Shown here in pieces: positions 29,188-38,900 of a DNA stretch of 64,000 bases. The DNA lies in assembly GCA_902800495.1 (NCBI GenBank), contig CADCET010000009.1:48961-112960 (forward strand), given 5' to 3'. The first letter of the stretch is position 1, and each line of letters begins with the position of its first letter. Origin of the DNA: an uncultured Prevotellaceae bacterium. Lineage in GTDB: Bacteria; Bacteroidota; Bacteroidia; Bacteroidales; Bacteroidaceae. The translations under genes were made by a program, and so were the position numbers. Below the pieces are notes generated by a model. It was not told the origin of the DNA. It saw only the letters and a program-made list of their open reading frames with translations, and made no database searches.

Positions 29188-30983
29188 GTGACGTCATTCA
29201 GTTACTCCCTGACACCGTCGCTAACCAGATAGCAGCTGGTGAGGTCATCCAACGACCGGCTTCCGTCATTAAGGAGCTGGTGGAGAACGCTGTCGATGCC
29301 GGTGCCCGTCATATTGATGTCGTCATTGTCGATGCCGGACGTACCTCGATACAGGTCATTGACGACGGCAAGGGTATGTCGGAGACCGACGCCCGTCTGG
29401 CCTTTGAGCGCCATGCCACGTCGAAGATCCGTCATGCCGACGACCTCTTTGCCCTTCACACCATGGGTTTCCGTGGTGAGGCCCTGCCGTCGATAGCTGC
29501 TGTGGCCCAGGTGGAACTGCTCACACGCATGGCCGACGACGAGGTGGGCACCCGTTTGGTGATTGCCGCCTCGAAGGTGTTGAGCCAGGAGCCGGTGGCC
29601 TGTCCCGTAGGCTGCCATTTCAAGGTCGAGAACCTCTTTTATAATGTCCCTGTCCGCCGGAAGTTCCTGAAGTCGAATGCCACGGAGTTGAATAATATCC
29701 TGACGGCCTTCGAACGTATCGTGCTTGTCTATCCCGACATCGCCTTCACCCTCCATTCCGGCAACAGCGAACTGATGAACCTGCGCAGCGGTAGTCTCTT
29801 GCAGCGCATCACCGACGTTTTCGGTAAGCATTACGGTCAAGACCTGTTGCCCGTCGAGGTGAAGACGGCGGTAGGCACTGTCACCGGTTTCGTCGGCAAG
29901 CCCGAAGCCGCCAAGCGCAAGGGCGCCCATCAGTATCTTTTCGTCAATGGCCGCTATATGAAGCATCCGTATTTCCATAAGGCGGTGCTGTCGGCCTACG
30001 AACGGCTGATAGGCGAGGGGACACAGCCCCCGTATCTGTTGTATTTCGACGTGGCTCCTGCCGATATCGATGTGAATATCCACCCGACAAAGACGGAGAT
30101 CAAGTTTGAGAACGAACAGCTGCTCTGGCAGATTCTCGTCGCTGCTGTCAAGGATGCCCTTGGGCGTTTCTGTGAAGTGCCTGCCATAGACTTCGACACG
30201 GAAGGACGTCCTGACATTCCCGTCTTCGATCCCCATCGCGAGGCTGTCGATACTCCTCGCGTCACTTATAACCCCGCCTATAACCCCTTTAAGACAGGCA
30301 GTGGCACGGCCGCTGTATACACGGGGCAAACGGAGGCAACCCCTGCCCGGACGGAACAGCCGTCTGCCCCTCCTTCGTCGTTGTTCGACGACCCCGTTGC
30401 CCCGCCGTCGCTCATCACCGAGAAATCGCCCGTCCACTACCAGTATAAAGGCCGCTATATCATGACTGCTGTCAAGTCAGGGCTGATGATTGTTGACCAA
30501 TACCGTGCCTCCCTCCGCATCCTCTACGAGAAGTACCGCACGCAGACAGCAGACCGTGTGCTGGTGCCCCAGCGTGTCCTCTTCCCCGAGGCCGTTTCCT
30601 TCTCGCAGGCTGAGGCCGCCCGTTTAGAGGCTGTCCTGCCGCAGCTCTCGGTCATGGGCTTCGAACTGACATCCCTCGGTGGTGGCAGCTATGCTGTCAA
30701 CGCTATCCCCGCCGGTGTCGATGGTGACCCTGTTGCCTTGGTGCAGTCTATTGTCAGCGAGAGTGACATGCCGGGAACCCCGGACGTGACCACAACAACC
30801 GACCGGTTAGCGCTGAGTCTGGCTCGTGCCACCGCCGTTCCTTACGGACAGATCTTGTCTAATGACGAGATGGAGGGACTCATCAACCAGCTCTTCGCGT
30901 GCAGCAATGTCAACTATACCCCCGACGGCCGTGCTGTCCTCAGCATCCTGCCGCAGACGGATATTGAGCAATTATTAGGGTGA
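29184..30983 (+). CDS. mutL: DNA mismatch repair protein MutL
   Basis: 599 residues. N-terminal GHKL ATPase: VANQIAAGEVIQRPASVIKELVENAVDAGA, DDGKGMS, HATSKI and GFRGEAL. The C-terminal dimerisation part follows a Pro/Thr-rich linker (about 340-410). Where endonuclease-type MutL has DQHAxxExxxxE, this protein reads DQYRASLRILYE, so nicking activity is doubtful. Overlaps the upstream gene by 4 nt (ATGA). Confidence 0.94.
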   Translation: MSDVIQLLPDTVANQIAAGEVIQRPASVIKELVENAVDAGARHIDVVIVDAGRTSIQVIDDGKGMSETDARLAFERHATSKIRHADDLFALHTMGFRGEALPSIAAVAQVELLTRMADDEVGTRLVIAASKVLSQEPVACPVGCHFKVENLFYNVPVRRKFLKSNATELNNILTAFERIVLVYPDIAFTLHSGNSELMNLRSGSLLQRITDVFGKHYGQDLLPVEVKTAVGTVTGFVGKPEAAKRKGAHQYLFVNGRYMKHPYFHKAVLSAYERLIGEGTQPPYLLYFDVAPADIDVNIHPTKTEIKFENEQLLWQILVAAVKDALGRFCEVPAIDFDTEGRPDIPVFDPHREAVDTPRVTYNPAYNPFKTGSGTAAVYTGQTEATPARTEQPSAPPSSLFDDPVAPPSLITEKSPVHYQYKGRYIMTAVKSGLMIVDQYRASLRILYEKYRTQTADRVLVPQRVLFPEAVSFSQAEAARLEAVLPQLSVMGFELTSLGGGSYAVNAIPAGVDGDPVALVQSIVSESDMPGTPDVTTTTDRLALSLARATAVPYGQILSNDEMEGLINQLFACSNVNYTPDGRAVLSILPQTDIEQLLG

Positions 30984-31050
30984 AAAGTTAATTCCTGTTA
31001 AGGAAGTGATAATTTTCAATCTTCAAGTAATCATTTTCAATTTTTCTTCG

Positions 31051-31058
31051 TACCTTTG
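31051..31058 (+). promoter_or_regulatory. -7 box of tRNA-Val
   Basis: TACCTTTG, 17 nt before the tRNA 5' end. Confidence 0.65.
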
Positions 31059-31075
31059 CACCCGCAATCGCAAAG

Positions 31076-31150
31076 GGGCGCTTAGCTCAGCTGGTTTAGA
31101 GCATCTGCCTTACAAGCAGAGGGTCGGCGGTTCGAATCCGTCAGCGCCCA
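31076..31150 (+). tRNA. tRNA-Val (anticodon TAC)
   Basis: 75 nt. Acceptor arms GGGCGCT / AGCGCCC pair perfectly; D arm GCTC/GAGC; anticodon stem TCTGC/GCAGA with loop CTTACAA (anticodon TAC); T arm GGCGG-TTCGAAT-CCGTC with one G-U pair. The discriminator base is A; CCA is not encoded. Confidence 0.97.
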
Positions 31151-31169
31151 CGAAGTTATAGAGAAAGTG

Positions 31170-31193
31170 CCGCAGCCTAAGAGCTGCGGTTTT
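31170..31193 (+). terminator. Terminator after tRNA-Val
   Basis: CCGCAGC / GCTGCGG stem, 6-nt loop, then TTTT. Confidence 0.8.
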
Positions 31194-31230
31194 AAGTTTG
31201 CGCAAAAAGAAGGATAGTTAATTATCGACA

Positions 31231-32595
31231 ATGGATTTAAATGTATTGACAGCCATCTCGCCTATTGATGGCCGCTATCGTGGTAAGACAGAAGCCTTGG
31301 CCGAGTATTTTTCCGAATACGCCCTCATACGTTATCGTGTGCGTGTGGAAATCGAGTATTTTATAGCCCTCTGCGAACTGCCCTTACCCCAGCTTCAGGA
31401 TTTCGACCATAGCCTTTTCGAGCCTCTTCGCGATATCTATCGGACGTTTACGACGGCCGACGCCCAGCGTGTCAAGGATATTGAGAAGGTAACGAACCAT
31501 GACGTGAAGGCCGTTGAGTACTTCATTAAGGAGCGCATCGACGCGATGTCGTCCTCCGAAGCTGCCACGTCGTGGCAGCGGTATAAGGAGTTCATCCACT
31601 TCGGCCTGACCTCACAGGATATCAACAACACCAGTGTTCCCCTCTCCGTGAAGGAGGCATTGGAGCAGGTCTATTATCCCCTCGTCGAGGAACTGATTGA
31701 GCAGCTCCATGACTATGCCGAGGAGTGGAAGAACATTCCAATGCTGGCAAAGACCCACGGTCAGCCCGCTTCGCCCACTCGTCTCGGCAAGGAGGTGATG
31801 GTCTATGTCTATCGTCTTGAGGAGCAGTTGCGTGGCCTGAAGGAGACGCCTGTTACAGCGAAGTTTGGCGGTGCTACCGGCAATTTCAATGCCCATCACG
31901 TAGCTTATCCGCAGTATGACTGGCGCGACTTCGGCAACACTTTCGTGGCTGAAAAGCTCGGGTTGGAGCGTGAGCAGTATACTACGCAGATCAGCAACTA
32001 CGACTGGCTTGGTGCCATCTTCGACGCCATGCGCCGTATCAACACCATCGTCATTGACCTCTGCCGCGACTTCTGGATGTATATATCCATGGACTACTTC
32101 AAGCAGAAGATCAAGGCCGGTGAGGTGGGCTCCAGTGCTATGCCCCACAAGGTGAACCCCATCGACTACGAGAATGCTGAGGGTAACTTGGGCATTGCCA
32201 ATGCCATTCTGCAGTTCCTCGCTGCCAAGCTGCCCGTCAGCCGCCTGCAGCGCGACTTGACGGACTCTACTGTCCTACGCAATGTCGGTGTCCCCATGGG
32301 CCACGCCGTCATCGCCTTCCAGTCGACACTGAAGGGCCTGCGCAAGCTGATTCTCAACGAGCAGAAGTTGCAGGAGGATCTTGACAATACGTGGGCCGTT
32401 GTGGCTGAAGGCATCCAGACCATCCTGCGCCGTGAGGCCTATCCCAACCCCTACGAGACCCTCAAGGCCTTGACCCGTACTAATGAGAAGATGACCGCCG
32501 AGACCATCGTCCGGTTTATCGACACCCTTGACGTGAGTGACGCCGTGAAGGAGGAACTCCACGCCATAACACCGGCGACCTACACCGGCCTATAA
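31231..32595 (+). CDS. purB: Adenylosuccinate lyase
   Basis: 454 residues, close to the E. coli length (456). Fumarase-superfamily signature GSSAMPHKVNPIDYENAEGN at about 293-312; AKTHGQPASPT and FGLTSQDINNT hold active-site residues. Catalyses two steps of purine synthesis, including AMP formation. The stop codon (TAA, 32593-32595) falls inside the first unit of a 9-bp tandem repeat. Confidence 0.97.
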   Translation: MDLNVLTAISPIDGRYRGKTEALAEYFSEYALIRYRVRVEIEYFIALCELPLPQLQDFDHSLFEPLRDIYRTFTTADAQRVKDIEKVTNHDVKAVEYFIKERIDAMSSSEAATSWQRYKEFIHFGLTSQDINNTSVPLSVKEALEQVYYPLVEELIEQLHDYAEEWKNIPMLAKTHGQPASPTRLGKEVMVYVYRLEEQLRGLKETPVTAKFGGATGNFNAHHVAYPQYDWRDFGNTFVAEKLGLEREQYTTQISNYDWLGAIFDAMRRINTIVIDLCRDFWMYISMDYFKQKIKAGEVGSSAMPHKVNPIDYENAEGNLGIANAILQFLAAKLPVSRLQRDLTDSTVLRNVGVPMGHAVIAFQSTLKGLRKLILNEQKLQEDLDNTWAVVAEGIQTILRREAYPNPYETLKALTRTNEKMTAETIVRFIDTLDVSDAVKEELHAITPATYTGL

Positions 32596-32654
32596 GTCTT
32601 ATAAGACCCATAAGACTCATAAGTCCCATAGGTCTTATAGGTCCCATAAGCCCC
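32592..32654. repeat. 9-bp tandem repeat, 7 units, over the purB stop
   Basis: Seven units of the ATAAGTCCC/ATAGGTCTT type from 32592. The same family occurs at 46131, 46874 and 47837. Confidence 0.9.
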
Positions 32655-32684
32655 AGAAAACAACAATAAAAAAGCATAACAACA

Positions 32685-34052
32685 ATGGACTTCGAGAACG
32701 AAAAGAAATTTGATGAGAAGCCTGCCACCGAGCAGAACACAGGCAGCCGCGAAGGCTATCCCCAGGCAGGTAATGGTTTTCAGCGTGACTACCGCGGACG
32801 CTCACCGCGCCCCCGCATCCACACCGGGCAGCGTCCCGCCTATAATAACGGCGACCGTCCCAGTTTCAACCGACAGAACAATGACGAAGGTGGCTTCCGC
32901 CCCGAAGGTTTCGGCGCTGGACTGCAGAGTAGCATGAACCGTCAGCAGGGCGGCTATCGTCCCCGCAACAACTATAATAGTCAGGGCGGCTACGGTCAGC
33001 AGCGCCAGAGCGGCTACGGCTATAATAACCGTGGCGGCCAGGGTGGCTACCAGCCCCGCCAGCAGCAGGGTGGCTATCGCCCCCGTTACAATCAGGAGAA
33101 CGAAGAAGGTGGTTACCAGCCGCGCCAGGGGTATCAGCCCCGTCAGGGTGGCTACCAGCCGCGTCCTTATGGCAATAAGCCTTACCAGCAGCATGGTCAG
33201 AAGCCTTATGGCCAGAAGGGACAGTATGGTCAGAAGCCTTATGGCAAGCGTCCCCGCACTGCCGATTACGATCCCAATGCCAAGTACTCTATGAAGAAGC
33301 GCATTGAGTATAAGGAGATTAACTACGATCCCAATGAGCCGTTGCGTCTGAACAAGTTCCTCGCCAATGCCGGCGTCTGCAGCCGTCGCGAGGCTGACGA
33401 GTTCATCCAGGCAGGTGTTGTCACTGTCAACGGACAGGTGGTCACCGAGCTGGGTACGAAGATTCTGCGTTCTGACGAGGTGCGTTTCCACGACCAGCCC
33501 GTCAACCTCGAGAAGAAGGTCTACGTGCTGCTCAACAAACCCAAGGACTACGTCACCACCAGCGACGACCCCCAGCAGCGTAAGACCGTCATGGATCTGG
33601 TGAAGAACGCCTGTCCCGAGCGCATCTACCCTGTTGGTCGTCTCGACCGCAATACCACGGGTGTGCTCCTGCTCACCAACGATGGTGACCTGGCTTCGAA
33701 GCTGACCCATCCTAAGTATCTGAAGAAGAAGATCTACCATGTTTATCTCGATAAGAATGTCACTGCCCACGACCTGACGCAGATTGCTGAGGGTATCCAG
33801 TTGGAGGACGGCGAGATCAAGGCCGATGACGTGCAGTATGCCGACCCCGTCGACAAGAAGCAGGTGGGCATAGAGATCCACTCTGGTAAGAACCGCATCG
33901 TCCGTCGTATTTTCGAGAGCCTCGGCTATAAGGTGCTGAAGCTCGACCGCGTACAGTTTGCTGGTCTGACGAAGAAGAACTTGCGTCGTGGCGACTGGCG
34001 CTACCTCACAGAGGAAGAAGTCGACCGTTTAAGAATGGGGGCATACGAGTAA
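32685..34052 (+). CDS. rluB: 23S rRNA pseudouridine synthase (RluB-like) with Gly/Gln/Tyr/Arg-rich N-terminus
   Basis: 455 residues. Residues about 1-205 are low complexity, with repeats of GGYQPR, GGYRPR and QKPYG types. An S4 domain follows (LRLNKFLANAGVCSRREADEFI), then the RsuA-type catalytic domain with the Asp in PVGRLDRNTTGVLLLTNDGDLASKLTHP and a conserved RIVRRIFESLGYKVLKLDRV. RluB/RluE-type enzymes modify 23S rRNA; the exact target base cannot be told from sequence. The long disordered head suggests RNA binding or condensate-like behaviour. Confidence 0.88.
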   Translation: MDFENEKKFDEKPATEQNTGSREGYPQAGNGFQRDYRGRSPRPRIHTGQRPAYNNGDRPSFNRQNNDEGGFRPEGFGAGLQSSMNRQQGGYRPRNNYNSQGGYGQQRQSGYGYNNRGGQGGYQPRQQQGGYRPRYNQENEEGGYQPRQGYQPRQGGYQPRPYGNKPYQQHGQKPYGQKGQYGQKPYGKRPRTADYDPNAKYSMKKRIEYKEINYDPNEPLRLNKFLANAGVCSRREADEFIQAGVVTVNGQVVTELGTKILRSDEVRFHDQPVNLEKKVYVLLNKPKDYVTTSDDPQQRKTVMDLVKNACPERIYPVGRLDRNTTGVLLLTNDGDLASKLTHPKYLKKKIYHVYLDKNVTAHDLTQIAEGIQLEDGEIKADDVQYADPVDKKQVGIEIHSGKNRIVRRIFESLGYKVLKLDRVQFAGLTKKNLRRGDWRYLTEEEVDRLRMGAYE

Positions 34053-34100
34053 AGTTCAGTATGTCGCTATGCCATAGCGACAAACAAAAGAAAAAGAACA

Positions 34101-35552
34101 ATGAAACGAACAAAGATTATAGACGTACTGCAAAGTACTGAATATGGTAAGGAGGTCTGTGTGAAGGGCTGGGTACGCACCCACCGCTCTTCCAAGGCCG
34201 TCGACTTCATCGCGTTGAATGATGGTTCGACCATCAAGAACGTGCAGATTGTCGTTGATCCTGCCAAGTTCGATGAAGAGCTGCTGAAGCAGATCACTAC
34301 CGGTGCCTGTATCTGTGCCGTCGGTACACTCGTTGAGAGTCAGGGTGCCGGACAGAGCAGTGAGATTCAGGCTACCGCCTTGGAGGTTTACGGTCTCTGT
34401 GGCAACGACTACCCCATGCAGAAGAAGGGACAGTCGTTTGAGGCTATGCGTAAGAACGCTCACATGCGTCTGCGTACCAATACCTTCGGTGCCGTCATGC
34501 GCATCCGCCACAATATGGCGATGGCCATCCATACCTATTTCCACGAGCACGGCTTTTTCTATTTCCATACGCCGCTTATCACCGCCAGCGACTGTGAGGG
34601 TGCCGGCAATATGTTCCAGGTGACCACTAAGAACCTCTACGACCTGAAGAAGGACGAGCAGGGGAAGATCATCTACGACGACGACTTCTTCGGCGAACAG
34701 ACCTCGCTGACCGTGAGCGGTCAGCTCGAAGGCGAGCTTGGTGCTACGGCCCTTGGTGCCATCTACACCTTTGGCCCGACGTTCCGTGCCGAGAACAGCA
34801 ACACCCCGCGTCACTTGGCTGAGTTCTGGATGGTGGAGCCTGAGGTGGCTTTCATCGACCAGGAGGAACTGATGGATCTCGAAGAGGACTTTATCAAGTA
34901 CTGCGTTCGCTGGGCCCTTGACCACTGCAAGGACGACCTCGCCTTCCTGAACCAGATGATCGACAAGACGCTCATCGCGCGTCTCGAAGGTGTGTTGAAG
35001 GATACGTTCGTCCGTCTGCCTTATACTGAGGGTATCAATATCCTGCAAGAGGCTATCAAGAACGGCAAGAAGTTCGAGTTCCCCTGCAACTGGGGTGACG
35101 ACCTGGCCAGTGAGCACGAGCGCTACCTCGTGGAGGAGCACTTCAAGAAGCCCGTCATCATGACCGACTATCCGCGGGCGTTCAAGTCGTTCTATATGAA
35201 GCAGAACGAGCCGGCCCAGACGGGTGAACCGTCTGGTGCGAGCGTTGGTTATAAGGGCGCTGTGGCTCCCGGTCCTACGATGCAGGGCACCGACGTGCTG
35301 TTCCCCCAGATTGGTGAGATTATCGGCGGTTCTGTCCGTGAGGAGAGCTACGACAAACTGATGAGTGAGGTGGAGCGCCGACAGATGGACAAGACACATC
35401 TCTGGTGGTATCTTGACACCCGCCGTTGGGGTTCCTGTCCCCATGCTGGTTTCGGACTCGGATTCGAGCGTCTCATCCTTTTCGTTACCGGTATGCAGAA
35501 CATCCGTGACGTCATTCCGTTCCCGCGCACACCAAAATCAGCAGAATTTTAA
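34101..35552 (+). CDS. asnS: Asparaginyl-tRNA synthetase
   Basis: 483 residues. An N-terminal OB-fold binds the anticodon ([22 protein letters not shown]). Class II motif 2 is [25 protein letters not shown], motif 3 [29 protein letters not shown]. Charges tRNA-Asn. Starts 48 nt after the rluB-like gene. Confidence 0.97.
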   Translation: MKRTKIIDVLQSTEYGKEVCVKGWVRTHRSSKAVDFIALNDGSTIKNVQIVVDPAKFDEELLKQITTGACICAVGTLVESQGAGQSSEIQATALEVYGLCGNDYPMQKKGQSFEAMRKNAHMRLRTNTFGAVMRIRHNMAMAIHTYFHEHGFFYFHTPLITASDCEGAGNMFQVTTKNLYDLKKDEQGKIIYDDDFFGEQTSLTVSGQLEGELGATALGAIYTFGPTFRAENSNTPRHLAEFWMVEPEVAFIDQEELMDLEEDFIKYCVRWALDHCKDDLAFLNQMIDKTLIARLEGVLKDTFVRLPYTEGINILQEAIKNGKKFEFPCNWGDDLASEHERYLVEEHFKKPVIMTDYPRAFKSFYMKQNEPAQTGEPSGASVGYKGAVAPGPTMQGTDVLFPQIGEIIGGSVREESYDKLMSEVERRQMDKTHLWWYLDTRRWGSCPHAGFGLGFERLILFVTGMQNIRDVIPFPRTPKSAEF

Positions 35553-35593
35553 AAAAAAAATCACAAAGTTGATGGTATTTACAAAAAAATAGT

Positions 35594-35601
35594 TACCTTT
35601 G
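35594..35601 (+). promoter_or_regulatory. Distal -7 box upstream of the large lipoprotein gene
   Basis: TACCTTTG, 330 nt before the ATG. The stretch 35602-35820 downstream of it is AT-rich and shows no structure I recognise; it could be a long leader. Confidence 0.45.
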
Positions 35602-35823
35602 CAACTTGAAAACAACAAAAAGGCCGCGCCACCTTATTATATATAGGGACAACGCCAATAGTCATTAACAAAAACGTATTGCCTATGAGGAAAGACTTCG
35701 TAAATAATCAAAAAAACGGGTTAAAAACGTTAAAATGACGGCAGAACGCTGGTTTCTGCTCAACTTTTTGGGCATTTTTCGAAAAAAAATCGGAAATTGT
35801 TTGCAAGTTTTCAGATTTATATC

Positions 35824-35831
35824 TATATTTG
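35824..35831 (+). promoter_or_regulatory. Proximal promoter of the large lipoprotein gene
   Basis: TATATTTG with TTTG about 26 bp upstream (in AATTGTTTGCAAG), the full -33/-7 pattern. Predicts a leader of about 100 nt. Confidence 0.65.
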
Positions 35832-35931
35832 CACCAAAAATGTGGCTCTGAGTAGGAGTTTCAGCGGAAAATTGAGAGAAAAGAAAGAAGAAACATTCTA
35901 TATTTTTATTTAATTTAAATTTTTTAATCGT

Positions 35932-38900
35932 ATGAAGAAAAGATTAATTGGTACATTGCTTATGGGAGCACTCTTTGTGTCTTCCACGAGCGTGTTCGTG
36001 TCTTGTAAGGACTACGATGACGATATCAACAATATCGTCGCTACGAAGGCCGACAAGACTGCACTCGAAGAGGCCAGGGCCGCTCTGCAGACACAGATTA
36101 GGGACCTGAAGTCTAGCCTTGAGACTGTTGAGGGTCAGATTACGAGCCTGAACACCAAGGTTACGGAGTTGTCTAATGGCAAAGCCGACAAGTTTACTGA
36201 GAATGGTAAGACTTACAACCTGCAGGATGTTTGGAATGCTCTGAACCCGCTGCTGCAGAAGGAGCAGGAGTTGCGTACCCGCCTGACAGCTGCCGAGTCT
36301 GCCATTACTGACATCAACAATCTGATTGGTGGTCAGCTGTCTAACGGCAAGACCTACAAAGAGGCTGTTGAGGATCTTTATGCAAAGCTCGCTGCTATTG
36401 ATACCAAACTGACGACTGCTATCAGCCGTATTGATGGTATTGAGGCTGACCTGAATACCCCGACCACTGGTCTGAAGGCTGTTGTTGCTGACCTCACCAA
36501 TCAGGTGAATGTTCTGAACGGCTACAAGGCTCGCGTTGAGGCTATCGAGGCTGACTACCTGAAGGCTGCTGATAAGACTGAGCTGATCAACAAGATCAAC
36601 GCTTTGGAGGCTACACTCAGGAATGAGATTACGACTGCTGAGACTAATGCAAAGAGCTATGCTTATGATCAGGCTCAGAATGCATTGAAAGAGGCCAAGA
36701 AGTTTACTACGGAAGAAGTAAATAAGCTCACGCAGAAGTTGAACGCTCTGTCTGACCAGGTTAACGCTTTAGGTGCTGCTCTGAACACCCTGAATGTTTA
36801 TGTGAAGAACGCTCTGCGTGGCCTCGTCTTCATTCCCGAGTCTTATAACTGGGGTATTGAAGCTATGGGTATTCACGCTATGAACTACTTCTATTATCGT
36901 TATTTGCCCGATTATCCCAACAATATTCCCGCTGCCAATGCAGATGAAAAGGAAAAGGTTGGTTATGTCGGAGCTGACCGTGCAAACGCTGCTGTTGACT
37001 ATGCTGTTGCTGGTAAGCGCACGCTTCACGCCCGTTATGACTCTGTTGAGCAGTCTCGTGTGCTGAAGTTCGTGGCTAAGTATCACATGAACCCCTCAAG
37101 TGCAAATATTGCTGATGCCAAGAAGATTGAGATCATCGATCAGGATCGTATGTACGTGACACGTGGCCATTCTGAGGCTTTCTTGTCTTGTGATCCCGAC
37201 ATTACCAAGCACTCTTGGGAGAATGGTGTTCTGTCTGTTAACGTGAAGGTGGCTGATCTGACGAAGATTAAGAGCATCCGTAATCAGGGTCTCGCAACAA
37301 CCTTCGCTACTCAGATTACTATCGACAATGGCGATCAGGATACTACGATTACCTCTGACTATGCTACTGTATATCAGGATACTATCCGTGACCTGCGTCT
37401 GGCTCACGCTAATCTTCCTAAGTGGTCAACTGCTTATGCTGCTGAGAAGGGTTATAACAATGGTTATATCTTCAACGCGCACTGTGGTGGCTGCTCTAAG
37501 GATGACGCTGCTACGCCCAACCGTCGTTCTCACCTGATGGCTACCGTTGCAGAGGCTGCATGGTTCGCTTCTCAGGACTCTGTAGACTGGAATAAGACAC
37601 TTGACTTGAATGCTCTGATGGAGACTCACTACACCACTGAGGCTGGTCAGCACGACATCCTGAAGGCTGAGGAGATGACTGCCAACGGTCTGTCTTACAA
37701 GTTCGAGCTGACTGGTTACTACATTGGTACAAACGCTACGAGCGAGTCTGCTCAGGCTGCTATCAAGGATGGTATCCTCCGTCCTCAGATGCCTGCTCAG
37801 GATGGTAAGGGAGCTGCCTACGAGGCTACTGCTCAGGATCGTTCTACCATCGGTCGTACTCCTATGGTTCGCGTATCTCTCGTGATGACTGACGATGCAG
37901 GTGTTGAGCGCACGCTTGACTATGGCTATATCCGTATCAAGATTACTGAGACCAAGACCGCACAGCCTGATCCTGCTACTCCTATCTTGACTTATACTGG
38001 TGGTACCTATACCTATACTTATAACGGTGAGTGTGCTGATCCCGCCGGTTCTCCCGAGCCTTATGAGGTTAGCACGACTTGGGTACAGACCCAGTATGAT
38101 ATTTATAACAAGCTGATGAATGATCCGAATGTGAACCTCGGTTCTATCTCTCGTGAGGAGTTTGAGGATATCTATAAGCTTAATGCTGGTGACACTGGTG
38201 CAATGCCTGTACCTTATACTGCTAACGATCCCTCTGATTTGAAGCAGTACGAAGTTAAGGCTGATGGTACTGTTGGTGCAGAGCTCGCAACCAAGATTGG
38301 TACTGCCTCTGTTGAGATTGACGTCAATCCCGAGAATGGTCAGGCTACTCATACGCTGAAGTGGACGATGAATGCAGCTGAAGCAAAGGCCTTCTTTGTT
38401 GATGGTGCTGGTACGCTGGATGCTAAGGCTAAGGAACATACTGCTTATGGTATTGCTGTGAAGTATGTCTCTAACCAGGCTAAATATCCTGACTTCTATG
38501 TGGTTCTCCAGGCTCCTGGCAAGGCTACTGTGACTGTTAATAAGCCTAAGGCTGTCGTTAACTGGGATAATTACAAGATTACTGAGTACTGGTACAATAC
38601 CAATGGTAATGCCGGTGGCAGTGGTAAGGATGAAATCCACGCTCAGACCATCACTCCTGAGGATGTAACTGCAGCTACTGTTTGTGTTCCTCTTGATACA
38701 CGTATCAGCGACGTCTTCAATGGTAATACCTTGTTGACCGAGGCTATGTATACCATTACGGATAATACTGCAAACCATGAGTATGCACTTGCTAAATTGA
38801 CTATGAGCCTGATGTTCGATAAGAAGAACAACGACAAGGAGTATAAGGGCGTGAGTGGAAAGACCTACAAGATGCGTGTTGATCCTGCTAATGATAAGAA

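Noticed and set aside
35684-35866. Two tiny overlapping frames (17 and 38 residues) in the leader of the large lipoprotein
   Set aside because: Coupled by ATGA, but there is no binding site, and the second spans the proximal promoter box. Kept as unlikely.
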